Source: Gammaproteobacteria bacterium (GTDB lineage Bacteria > Pseudomonadota > Gammaproteobacteria > JACCYU01). From it: a DNA stretch of 43,852 nt. Shown here piece by piece: positions 1 through 8,859 of this stretch (positions are counted from its first letter, which is position 1; each line of letters opens with the position of its first letter). The position numbers and the translations under genes were made by a program. Location: positions 1 to 43,852 of the forward strand of contig JACCYU010000099.1 of the NCBI GenBank assembly GCA_013696315.1, written 5' to 3'. Below the pieces are notes generated by a model. It saw only the letters and a list, made by a program, of their open reading frames with translations, was not told where the DNA came from and did no database searches.

Positions 1-74
1 CCAACACTCCCGTCAGCGAACCGATGAACCATCAACACGACTCGAAACCTGCGCTCGCGACGCGAGCCGGCTTC

Positions 75-998
75 TCAAGTCCGACAGGCTGCTAGTCTGA
101 GAAATGCACGCAACGCCATGCCGATATGATTGCGTTGCGCTTTGGCCGCGCGCACCTGCGCACGCTCGACGCCGCAGAACTGCTTGATGCCACGATGATA
201 ATTCTCAATCGTCCATGCGAAGCCCGCAAAGCGGACGCGCGCCACCTCACTCATCTGCAAGTCATTGGTTGCCCACCACTCAAAGTCGCCGTCTGGGGCG
301 ACAAGCTTGAAGAGGCGAATCCAACCATAGCCTTTCAGATGCACGATACAGCCTCGCGCATCGGTCGCAATCAGCGAGACGGCGCGCAAGCCTGTCCGAT
401 CCGGGTTCACCAGCCGGTTCGACTTCAGCCGCGTCAGCCATATCCAGCCGAAATCTCGCATGGTTTTCAAGTTTTCGAGGCTAGAGTACCAACTATCAAA
501 GACGACGCAAGCGGGCTGAAAGCCGCGCTCACAGGCCGCCTGCAACATGGCCTGGAAGTGATCGTTCTTGGTCAACTCATCATTAGCTTTGTCATAGAGG
601 CGGTAGTCACAGGGTACGTGGCGATCGCCGTCCGTCCACAGCAAGGTGATCAGATTGATGCCTTCGACCACCGCTCGATGTTTGCCGGACCAATGGCGCC
701 GCACCAATGCTATTTTCTTGGCGTACGGCTTATCGAGCGTCGAATCATCAACGACGAGGATGCCTGTTGTGCGTTCGACCTGCGGCGCGGCTTCTTGCCA
801 GAGCGTCTCGGCGGCCGGTTCAAGGCGATGCAACAGGCGCGTAAAGGCGTCGTGTGCGGGCGGCGACTCCTCGACGGGCGTGGTGCGCGCCGCTTCAACG
901 CCGGAACAGACGCGCGGTGTGGCGATCAGGAAGTTGATGTAATCTTCGCAACTGACTTTGGCGGATTCATTTAGCTTCTTTACATTAGCGCAGTCCAA
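75..998 (-). mobile_element. IS701-like DDE transposase
   Basis: This 307-residue protein resembles transposases of the IS701/DDE_5 group, which cut and rejoin insertion-sequence ends. The DDE residues can be placed: the first Asp in VVDDSTLDKPYA, the second in VVFDSWYSSLEN, and the Glu in TIENYHRGIKQFCGVERAQ near the C terminus. The C-terminal part looks complete, ending in LRLAACRT and a TGA. The frame opens only at a TTG (998) with no clear ribosome binding site, so the start is uncertain and the N terminus may be slightly short. I could not identify terminal inverted repeats on either side. It stands alone at the left edge of the accessory block and is probably a past insertion. Confidence 0.85.
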
Positions 999-1550
999 CT
1001 GCGTAACTACTAACTTGTTTGAGGGGAGACCTCAGGGTCAGGTCTGGCCTACATGCTCGAGGTGTTCCCATCCGTCGGTTTGTGACATAGCCGTACTAGG
1101 GAGCTCAGCCTGGGCATTGATCTGGTAGTCTTCAGGCAGGCATGACTGGACAAGGGCGGCGGCGCTGAGCGCCTGAGCAAAGTGTCTGCCAACTATGGCG
1201 TGTCCCACTTGCTGAAGTGCTGCCCTCATCCGAGGCAAACAGACAGTAACGCGATGCAGAACGTGGCTGATATACTGAGACCCCGAGCGTGGGTGGACAC
1301 CCGTTTGACGTTGGGACTCGACGCTGCCCCTCAGAAGGCTCGCACACGGGGCGAGCGTCATCTGCCGGTTCATCTATGCGAACCAAATTGGCGAGGATGA
1401 TTCACCCAAACCAGGGTCTTCACCGATCAAAGGCAACAGCGCTCGGAATCGTATTTTTAACGGCCGAGCGGGTCCTTCGATGATTGCTGGCAGACGGGCG
1501 GAGATGGCCCACCACATTTCTATACGCGCCGGTAACCTCAGGAGCTCCGC
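999..1550. other. intergenic, no recognisable gene
   Basis: About 550 bp between the transposase and the GT-C-like gene. Several short frames are open on both strands, but none has a ribosome binding site, family motif or convincing composition. It may hold decayed mobile-element sequence and must contain the promoter of the downstream gene. I could not assign a specific -35/-10 pair. Confidence 0.4.
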
Positions 1551-3269
1551 ATGATGTCCGACGCAAGCCGCCAGAGAAACGCAGGCGCACGTCTAACCGA
1601 ACGTTTGGGTACCGTGCCAAGGGATACAGTCTCGTATCTCAGCAATTATGCGGCCTTTCTGCTCCTGGAATTTACTGCGCTGGTTCTGCTTCTGACGAGT
1701 ATTCTATTCTTCGCAAGAATCGAAATTACGCCCTACCACGTCGCCGCGGCATTCATTGTCACGTTCCTGACACCGTTCGTCTACCGCAGCAGGCCCGAGA
1801 TACACGGCTCCGTATCTGCAGCAGCGCTTGCATCGTCCTTTGCCCTTCTGTGCATCGCCACCGTAGTGTTCTCAGGCTGTTTCTATGACTTCTCTTTCGA
1901 TGGCCAAGGTTATCGCCAGGAGGCCATTATACAATTGGCCAACGGCTGGAATCCCGTCTACGAACGGGTGCCTGAAGACGTTCAACGCAGCATCTGGATA
2001 AACCACTACTCGAAAGGACCCTGGATAACAGCGGCCGCACTGTACAAGCTCACGGGGAACATAGAACAGGGCAAGACGTTCAACCTGCTTTTGATACTCG
2101 CATCATTCTTTCTGTGTCTATCCGTATTGTTACGTATCAAGCAGATCGACGGCCGGATAGCTTTCATCTTCAGCCTGTTGCTCGCGCTGAACCCCGTCAG
2201 CGTGTATCAAACTTTAACTTTTTACATCGATGGCCAGCTCTCGTCATTGTTGGTCTGCCTGGTGGCCAGCCTAACGGCGATACTCCTCGCAGTGGACAAG
2301 CTTACTCTTGCCTCGTTGAGCTTCGTCATCTTGATCGCGCTGAACGTTAAGTTCACGGCTGTACCCTATGTTGCTTTCATCGGTCTGGGATTTATTGTGG
2401 CCGCGGCGCTCATGGGTAAGACTCGCCCGCTTCGGCGGGCAATATGGGCGAGCATTCTATGTTTTGCAGCAGGCGTGCTTGTCGTTGGCTACAATCCCTA
2501 TGTCACAAATACGCTGTATCACGGACACCCTTTCTTTCCGCTCTTTGGCGAGGGTCATGTAGACATTATGGACGGTCCTAAATCAACGCCGGTGAGCCTC
2601 AGGGGTCTGAACAGAGTAGAAAAGCTTTATCAATCGGTGTTCGCCAAATCGCAAGCTTCCCTCACCGCAGAAACCGAGTTGAAGATTCCTTTAACGGTGA
2701 CTAGCCTAGACGAGATTCGACCCTTCGGGTCGCCTAGCACGCGAATCGGCGGTTGGGGGCCGCTGTTTAGCGGTGTGCTGGTGCTGTCGGTGATTGGACT
2801 GCTGTGGACACTTGTGCGATCGCCTGCTTTGAGGAAGATCGGGCTGATTGTAATGGGCATAAGTGCGTATCTGCTCGCTTCCGCCTTGATCCACGAGGAG
2901 GGATGGTACGCGCGTTTCGCGCCGCAGTTGTACTGTATACCGGTGATTATTACCATGTTTCTGGTGAGTGTGCATGACAGAGTGGCGAACATCGTCGGTG
3001 GCATCGTGGCGGTCGCGCTGACGCTAAACATCCTCACTATTGGCGGAGTTTACCTGTACAAGAATCTCAAATGGAACTACAAGCTGGGTAATCAAATGGC
3101 GGAGCTCGCACGCGTAGATGGAGCGGTTCAAGTATATTTTGGCGATTTCCGCTCGACGCGCGTCAGATTTGAAAAGGCGATCCCTTATAAAGAGGTTAGC
3201 ACTCAGGCGGGCCTGGCCTGTAAAACCCCAATGGAGATCATACATGCCACGGCGCTTGTATGTCCCTGA
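1551..3269 (+). CDS. GT-C-like polytopic membrane glycosyltransferase
   Basis: A 572-residue integral membrane protein with about ten hydrophobic segments (for example residues 34-54, 63-80, 90-110, 180-195, 200-215, 255-285, 297-312, 405-420, 430-445 and 480-500) and a soluble C-terminal tail. After the third segment comes an acidic loop, FSFDGQGYRQEAI around residue 117, in the place where GT-C enzymes (ArnT, PMT, Emb type) carry their catalytic Asp/Glu. GT-C enzymes transfer sugars from polyprenyl-phosphate donors on the outer face of the membrane. A GGAG sequence lies 6-7 bases before the ATG pair. The HAD-UbiA gene downstream, which would make a polyprenyl-phosphate sugar, fits a donor/transferase pair. 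The acceptor is unknown. It could also be an oligosaccharide polymerase-like protein. Confidence 0.65.
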   Translation: MMSDASRQRNAGARLTERLGTVPRDTVSYLSNYAAFLLLEFTALVLLLTSILFFARIEITPYHVAAAFIVTFLTPFVYRSRPEIHGSVSAAALASSFALLCIATVVFSGCFYDFSFDGQGYRQEAIIQLANGWNPVYERVPEDVQRSIWINHYSKGPWITAAALYKLTGNIEQGKTFNLLLILASFFLCLSVLLRIKQIDGRIAFIFSLLLALNPVSVYQTLTFYIDGQLSSLLVCLVASLTAILLAVDKLTLASLSFVILIALNVKFTAVPYVAFIGLGFIVAAALMGKTRPLRRAIWASILCFAAGVLVVGYNPYVTNTLYHGHPFFPLFGEGHVDIMDGPKSTPVSLRGLNRVEKLYQSVFAKSQASLTAETELKIPLTVTSLDEIRPFGSPSTRIGGWGPLFSGVLVLSVIGLLWTLVRSPALRKIGLIVMGISAYLLASALIHEEGWYARFAPQLYCIPVIITMFLVSVHDRVANIVGGIVAVALTLNILTIGGVYLYKNLKWNYKLGNQMAELARVDGAVQVYFGDFRSTRVRFEKAIPYKEVSTQAGLACKTPMEIIHATALVCP

Positions 3270-3648
3270 CTCCGCATGATCGGATGATCTACCTTGCTCA
3301 TGTTGCAATCTCTTCTACAGACGGGGCAGAATCCATATACACAAAGATCCGCCGATCAATTGTCGATCTTCCAGCGCTGGAACGGTTGAGAACTAGCGCT
3401 AATGAACTGGCACTCGCCTAATGTCATAAAATTGAATAAGTCGTAAGCAATTACGAGACGCAGCTCGGCGCATGAGTCTCCTATGGAAAGCGTAGAGAGC
3501 CGCATCCATGTCGTTATTCCGGTAATCGTCAAGCACAGGTGCGATCGGCGTGAGTATAAGTACGGGTGACAAGGGTGTTTCACCGGATGGTCAATGGGTT
3601 AAACGCCATTCGCAAGCATCTATCGTGTAACGGCGCAGGCGACAGTGA
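3270..3648. other. intergenic with possible short glycosyltransferase remnants
   Basis: This 379-bp gap separates the GT-C-like gene from the HAD-UbiA gene. A 45-codon frame at 3284-3421 starts MIYLAHVAISSTDG, which resembles the N terminus of a GT4-type glycosyltransferase. A second small frame from 3483 contains SRIHVVIPVIV, like the start of a GT2 enzyme. Both stop quickly. They may be the decayed ends of deleted glycosyltransferase genes or chance resemblances. Confidence 0.25.
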
Positions 3649-5124
3649 ATGGAGGCAAATGTGCTGGTAACGGCTGAGACTGATGCTGGGGAGTACGAGC
3701 CAATCTGTATCGATCTGGATGGTACTTTTGTCAAGACCGACTTGATGCTTGAGATGCTGCTAAAGGCGGCGGGGCAACACTGGGCAGTCCTGCTTACGGC
3801 GCCAGTATGGCTCACTCACGGTAAGGCGTACTTTAAACAAGAGCTTGCCAAGCGCTGCACGCTGGACATCGCGCATCTTCCCTTTGACGAAGAACTGCGC
3901 TCTTATCTGAAACGTCAACGAGAGCGCGGCCACAGGCTTGTATTGGCAACTGCAGCGGACCGGAAGATTGCCGAAGCCATCGCTGCGGAAGCCGGCATCA
4001 TCGATGAAGTGATCGCCTCGGATGGGATCACCAACCTCAAAGGCGAGACCAAAGCTCGCGTTCTCGAGGATCGCTTCGGCAATCGGGGATTTATCTATGT
4101 CGGCAATGATAGGTGCGATCTTCCGATCTGGCGCAAAGCTAAAGAGGCTGTCGTGGTGAATGCCTCATCATATGTGACCCGCGCGGCCGCCGCAGCAACA
4201 ACAGTCCGTGAGACATTCGCGGCACGGGAGTCATCTCTTGTGCAGTTGCTTAAGGCCATGCGGACCTATCAGTGGGCGAAGAACATTCTTGTTTTTATTG
4301 CGCCACTGACGGCCCTGGTGCTATGGGAGCCCGCCATCGCCCTGGCTTCTTTGGTGATCTTCTTCGCTTTTTGCGCCACCGCCTCGGGTGTTTACATCAT
4401 CAACGACTTGTTGGATTTAGATAGTGATCGCCAACACCCACGTAAGCGATACCGACCCTTCGCTAGCGGTAAGCTCCCGCTCCAATATGGATTGTATGGC
4501 CCGATATTAGTATCGATTGGAATTATTTTTGGCTCGATTGTATCTAGCGAGTGCGGCTTGGCGATCGTTACTTACGCGGTTTTGTCGATCGCCTATTCCG
4601 TTTCACTCAAAAAGAAACCGCTTATCGATGTTTTCGTCCTTGCGAGCCTCTATTCTCTACGATTATTGACCGGGGGACTTGCGACCGACGTCAGTGTATC
4701 GACATGGCTCCTGAGTTTTTCGAGCTTTCTATTTCTGGCTTTAGCGTTTTTGAAGCGAACCGCAGAATTGGCGGCTCTGCGTTCAGAGGAGAAGCGGAAG
4801 GTGTCGGGACGCGGCTATGGCGCTTCTGACCTTTCAATGCTTAAAGTCATGGGCGTGGCGTGCAGTTTTGTTTCCAGCCTTGTCCTCGCGCTTTACATAG
4901 ACAGTACTACAGCTCGGACAATATACGCCAATCCGAATGTCCTTTGGGGAATCGTGCCTCTGATCCTTTTCTGGCAATGTCGGCTATGGCTGTCTACCGC
5001 TCGCGGCCGAATGCACGACGATCCGATCGTCTATGCTGCCAAGGACCGCATATCCTGGTTGATTTTTGGCTTGATCATGGTGATTTTTGGAATCGCGAAC
5101 TTAGATGGTATACCGTGGGGGTGA
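3649..5124 (+). CDS. HAD phosphatase-UbiA prenyltransferase fusion
   Basis: A 491-residue two-domain protein. Residues 15-190 form a HAD-type hydrolase: DLDGT with the nucleophile at D22/D24, LATAADRK as motif II, and GNDRCDLPIW carrying the motif IV acid. Residues 205-491 form a UbiA-type membrane prenyltransferase: a MRTYQWAKN entry motif, the Mg-diphosphate motif NDLLDLDSD at 252-260, then KRYRPFASG and about eight membrane segments. The UbiA half resembles mycobacterial Rv3806c, which joins phosphoribosyl diphosphate to decaprenyl phosphate. The HAD half could remove the 5-phosphate to give polyprenyl-phosphoryl-ribose. The next intact gene encodes a DprE1-like oxidase, the following step of that pathway, which supports this role over quinone or heme prenylation. 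The ATG is preceded by weak GTGAATGGAGG spacing. Confidence 0.85.
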   Translation: MEANVLVTAETDAGEYEPICIDLDGTFVKTDLMLEMLLKAAGQHWAVLLTAPVWLTHGKAYFKQELAKRCTLDIAHLPFDEELRSYLKRQRERGHRLVLATAADRKIAEAIAAEAGIIDEVIASDGITNLKGETKARVLEDRFGNRGFIYVGNDRCDLPIWRKAKEAVVVNASSYVTRAAAAATTVRETFAARESSLVQLLKAMRTYQWAKNILVFIAPLTALVLWEPAIALASLVIFFAFCATASGVYIINDLLDLDSDRQHPRKRYRPFASGKLPLQYGLYGPILVSIGIIFGSIVSSECGLAIVTYAVLSIAYSVSLKKKPLIDVFVLASLYSLRLLTGGLATDVSVSTWLLSFSSFLFLALAFLKRTAELAALRSEEKRKVSGRGYGASDLSMLKVMGVACSFVSSLVLALYIDSTTARTIYANPNVLWGIVPLILFWQCRLWLSTARGRMHDDPIVYAAKDRISWLIFGLIMVIFGIANLDGIPWG

Positions 5125-5199
5125 GTGTTGTCGCCACCACAGCTATCGGAGATAGCGCAGAAACTTTTATAACGACCGCGCGTTTGTTGAGCGGCCCTA

Positions 5200-5590
5200 C
5201 GGTGAGAATTTGACTGTGCGGTGCTCACTAGAGGCAGGGGCAACCCAAACTTCTCGCAAGTCTTCTTTAGTGAGCTCAAGATTCCCGAGCCTCGCTACAG
5301 CCTCGAATTCGGTTCGCTTTGCCTCGGCGCGCAGACCGGCCGCATGCTGCATGCCGTTGAGCCTTCCCCGGTTTGCGAGAAGCCGGGTTGGGTGGTTTAC
5401 GGCGGTACCAACTCCACGCTTGCCGACAGGCGCAACCTCCGCGTCGCCCCCGTTGAAGCCGGCCTGCGCTCTTGGTCTATCCTCGATCTGGTGGTCCTCG
5501 CCGGGCTCGCGGAAGAGCTGCGGAATCGGTATCGCCGTACTGTTGATCCTGTGCTTGGCGACCTAGCCCGACCACTCAAGAGCGTACGCG
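5200..5590 (+). pseudogene. wecB: UDP-GlcNAc 2-epimerase fragment
   Basis: A remnant of the N-terminal third of a WecB-type UDP-N-acetylglucosamine 2-epimerase. The frame reads FSQVFFSELKIPEPRYSL, then GAQTGRML, VVYGGTNSTLA and VEAGLRSW, matching in order the conserved sequence of the family up to the EEINR region (here AEELRNR) and a trace of SDLL (here GDLARP). The true start (VxGARPQF region) and everything after about residue 150 are missing, and GDTNST has become GGTNST. It cannot encode an active enzyme. It lies between the UbiA gene and the oxidase-aminotransferase ORF and its end overlaps the start of that ORF, suggesting that a deletion or insertion placed these genes side by side. 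Confidence 0.85.
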
Positions 5591-5596
5591 CAAGGG

Positions 5597-8488
5597 ATGA
5601 TGCACAAGGCGGTTAAGCTGCACGGCTGGGGTCGGGTCAGTGGTGGCCTGACCTCGGTTACGTTGCCGGAGACGCGCGCCGAGGCCATCGAGGCCATGCA
5701 CTCCGCCCGAGACGGCACGGCGATCGCCTTCGGGGGCGGACGCAGCTATGGCGATATGGCCCTCAATAGCCATGGCCGGGTCATCCTCACCACACAGCTG
5801 AATCGGATCCTGTCATTTGATTCCGCCAATGGAGAGGTAGTCTGCGAACCGGGCGTCACCTTTCACGAGCTCCTGCGCGAATTCCTTCCCTTCGGTTTTG
5901 CCGCGCCGGTGAGCCCCGGCACGGGCTTCGTCACCATCGGCGGGGCAGTGGCAAATGACGTGCATGGCAAGAACCACGACGTCGCCGGGAGCTTCGGGGA
6001 CCATGTCCGCTGGATCGATCTGCTGCTGCCTTGCGGGGACACCGTGCGCCTCTCACCCAAGGATCGACCCGAGTGGTTTAACGCCACGATCGGCGGCTTG
6101 GGGCTCACCGGCATCATGCTGGCGGTCTGCTTTACACTGCGGCGTGTACCCACGAACGCCGTCCGGGTCGAAGAGCGACGGATCCCTGACCTGGAAGCCT
6201 TCTTCGCGGCCTTCGAGACGGCACGCACGCGTTGCACCTATTCGGTGGCTTGGATCGACGCATTGGCCGGGGACGCTCGCCTAGGCCGCGGTATTCTAGA
6301 GACCGCAGAGCACGCCGACGCTGCGCTATCGAGGTCACCACCGCGGCGAGTAAGAGTGCCCTTCGACTTCCCCGCCGCCGCGCTCAATCCGTGGACTGTG
6401 CGCGCCTTCAACGCCCTGTACTATCGCCGGGTGCCTCCGTCAGGCCGTCGGGTCGATCGCCTGATCGACCAATTCCTCTATCCGCTCGATGCTATCCTGG
6501 ACTGGAACCGCCTGTACGGCCGGGCCGGTTTCTACCAGTTCCAGTGCGTGGTGCCCGAGGCAGACAGCCACCGGGCCATCCGGCGCCTCTTAGGGGAGGT
6601 CGCCAGCGCCCGAGCCGCCTCGTTTCTAGCCGTGCTCAAGACCCTCGGCGGCCAGAGCCAAGGACTGCTGTCGTTCCCAATGCGCGGCTACACGCTGGCG
6701 CTGGATCTCCCCAGGCGTCCAGGGACTGAGCGGCTCATCGCCCGCCTGGGCGGAATAACACTCGATTATGGCGGGCGTGTCTACCTCGCCAAGGACGCCT
6801 GCCTGCCAGGCGAGCTGTTCCAAGCCATGTATCCCAAGCTCGATCGCTTCCGCGCGGTGCTGGACGAGTTGGACCCACACGGGCGCATGAGCTCGGACCT
6901 CTCACGCCGCCTCGGGGTCCGAGGGCAACAAACTCTGTCTCCTGTAGTACTGGACAATTCAACCTTGGGCCGTTCAAATAGAAGGTGCGGGCCAATCCTT
7001 CCCGCTAGGCAAGCTATGAGCATGACTGTAACGCGAGAAAACATTAACGATCGGCAAGCGCCAGGCGGCCGGGTGGCAATTGTCAAACCTGGGCTGTTGA
7101 CCGTGGAAGATGCCAAAAAGCTGAGTGTGGCGGAGACCACCGAACTTTTTCGCGATCATGTGAACCCCGGCCAGCTCCATTTCCTCAAACTCTTGGGATT
7201 CAATGAGGTCGTCGTCGAGAGCGCCGAAGGCATGTATTACACGGATAAGCGCGGTCGCAGGATCCTCGACTTCTTCGGGGGATTCGGCTCACTCGCGCTC
7301 GGGCACAATCACCCGCACATCCTGGCGGCGCGCAAGCGATTTCAGGATGAGAAGCGCCACGAGATCGCTATCGCCTTCATGTCTCAGTACGCCAGTGCCC
7401 TATCCAAGAACCTCGCCAGCATCGCACCGGGAGACCTGGACATGGTGTTCCTCGGCTCCGCGGGCTCAGAGGCCGTCGAGGCGGCGCTCAAACTGGCGGA
7501 GAAGGTTCAGGGACCGCGACGTTCCACGGTTGCATATGCCGAGCGTTCCTTCCATGGCAAGTCGCGCGGAGCCCTGTCGGTCACCGATTCCGACTTCTAC
7601 CAGTCGACCTTCCGGCTTTTGGATAATCGTGTCCGCATTCCCTTCGGTGACGCAGCCGCACTCGAAGCGGCGCTCCAGCGCGATCATTCGATTGGTATCC
7701 TGATTCTGGAGACGGTGCAGGGCGGCGCCGGGGTCGTCCTTGCAGCTCCCGGCTACTGGCAGGAGGTTCGCCGGCTGTGCGATCGTTACAATGTGCTTTG
7801 GATCGCCGACGAAGTGCAATGCGGGGTCGGACGCACGGGCCGCTTCTTTGCGTTCGAGCACGAAGAGGTGGTGCCGGACATCGTCACGCTGGCCAAGTCG
7901 CTCGGGGGCAGCAAGGCAGCTATCGGCGCCATTATCGCCCGGCGCCCGCTCTACATGACGGCCTACGGGACGCCCAAGACCGCCCTCATCCACGGCCCGG
8001 CCACCTTTGGAGGCATGGGGGAGACCTGTTGCACCGCGATCGAGGCCCTGAACGTCCTCTACGACGAAGGGCTCATCGACAACAGCGCAACGCAAGGCGC
8101 CTACCTCCTGGAGCGGCTGCGCAGAGTACACCGCAGTTATCCACAGATCTTAAAGGAGGTGCGTGGTCAGGGACTCATGGTAGGGGTCGAGTTCCAAGAC
8201 TTCAGCCAGACCCTGCCATTCGGCCTGCGCAGCATTGTCTCCGTTCTCGACGACAAGCTCCGCGGCAGTCTGTGCGGCTTCGTCGGCAGCCTGTTGCTGA
8301 AGGACCACAATATCCTGGTGGCCTTCACCGAGTACAACCGTAACGTCATCCGGCTCGAGCCCCCGCTCATCGTTACGCGCGAGCAGATCGAGACCTTTGT
8401 GGCGGCGCTCGATGAGGTCCTCTCCCGCGGGATCACCCGCATCATTACCGACTACGCGAAGAACTTTCTGCGCAAGAGCCCTGGATAG
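5597..8488 (+). CDS. DprE1-like FAD oxidase fused to class III aminotransferase
   Basis: A 963-residue ORF with two enzymes. Residues 1-440 align with mycobacterial DprE1, which oxidises the 2'-OH of decaprenyl-phosphoryl-ribose: FAD motif AFGGGRSYGDMAL, then GGAVANDVHGKNH, SFGDHVRWIDLL, WNRLYGRAGFYQFQ and a terminal SSDLSRRLG. The active-site lysine corresponding to Lys418 is present (YLAKDA, K399); the position of Cys387 is alanine (A368). After about 33 nondescript residues, residues 474-963 form a complete class III PLP aminotransferase: FLGSAGSEAVEAA, ADEVQCGVGRTG with D738, and the PLP lysine K767 in LAKSLGG. An internal ATG at 7016 could start the second enzyme separately, but its ribosome binding site is poor and no stop intervenes. 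An AAGGG precedes the first ATG. Together the enzymes could convert a hydroxyl on a lipid-linked sugar to an amine. Confidence 0.85.
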   Translation: MMHKAVKLHGWGRVSGGLTSVTLPETRAEAIEAMHSARDGTAIAFGGGRSYGDMALNSHGRVILTTQLNRILSFDSANGEVVCEPGVTFHELLREFLPFGFAAPVSPGTGFVTIGGAVANDVHGKNHDVAGSFGDHVRWIDLLLPCGDTVRLSPKDRPEWFNATIGGLGLTGIMLAVCFTLRRVPTNAVRVEERRIPDLEAFFAAFETARTRCTYSVAWIDALAGDARLGRGILETAEHADAALSRSPPRRVRVPFDFPAAALNPWTVRAFNALYYRRVPPSGRRVDRLIDQFLYPLDAILDWNRLYGRAGFYQFQCVVPEADSHRAIRRLLGEVASARAASFLAVLKTLGGQSQGLLSFPMRGYTLALDLPRRPGTERLIARLGGITLDYGGRVYLAKDACLPGELFQAMYPKLDRFRAVLDELDPHGRMSSDLSRRLGVRGQQTLSPVVLDNSTLGRSNRRCGPILPARQAMSMTVTRENINDRQAPGGRVAIVKPGLLTVEDAKKLSVAETTELFRDHVNPGQLHFLKLLGFNEVVVESAEGMYYTDKRGRRILDFFGGFGSLALGHNHPHILAARKRFQDEKRHEIAIAFMSQYASALSKNLASIAPGDLDMVFLGSAGSEAVEAALKLAEKVQGPRRSTVAYAERSFHGKSRGALSVTDSDFYQSTFRLLDNRVRIPFGDAAALEAALQRDHSIGILILETVQGGAGVVLAAPGYWQEVRRLCDRYNVLWIADEVQCGVGRTGRFFAFEHEEVVPDIVTLAKSLGGSKAAIGAIIARRPLYMTAYGTPKTALIHGPATFGGMGETCCTAIEALNVLYDEGLIDNSATQGAYLLERLRRVHRSYPQILKEVRGQGLMVGVEFQDFSQTLPFGLRSIVSVLDDKLRGSLCGFVGSLLLKDHNILVAFTEYNRNVIRLEPPLIVTREQIETFVAALDEVLSRGITRIITDYAKNFLRKSPG

Positions 8489-8859
8489 CTCGATGACGGG
8501 CGGGGAGGCGGGCCACTAAGCCTTCAAGGGGCCTTATTCACTCCCGGAGGCATTGTCAAGCTACATCCTAAGTCCGCCATCGGTTTGGCATCCGCGCTCT
8601 GGTTCGATAATATGTTGGCGGTGCAACGCGTCAACTCGGGAGTAATAGCGCCGTTGTTCTGCGACTCGGGGATCAGCTCGAGCTCGGCGAGCGGGCGCGT
8701 ATGGGGCCCGCAGGATCATCGCAAGGCGGTTGGTCGGCGCTACTGATAAGTCGAAGAAGCGAGTTTGTCCGCGGACGCAAGCTCGCGCGCGCTCCGCATG
8801 GAACGCGCCGATGGCGCGTGTCCGGTCAGCTCAGCCACTGGAACTAGAGGTCACCTTTC
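8489..8859. other. intergenic, probable promoter region
   Basis: About 370 bp between the oxidase-aminotransferase ORF and the next gene. No frame shows family resemblance or a ribosome binding site. The distance suggests that the following two genes have their own promoter, but I could not pick a convincing one. Confidence 0.35.

Noticed and set aside
81-95. Similarity of GACAGGCTGCTAGT near the transposase end to the right end of the 24.4-kb foldback element
   Set aside because: The first sequence lies within the coding frame of the transposase C terminus (LRLAA), so it is not a free IS end; the match is probably chance.
126-974. Plus-strand ORF of 282 codons over the transposase
   Set aside because: It is the antisense shadow of the transposase; no ribosome binding site and no family motif.
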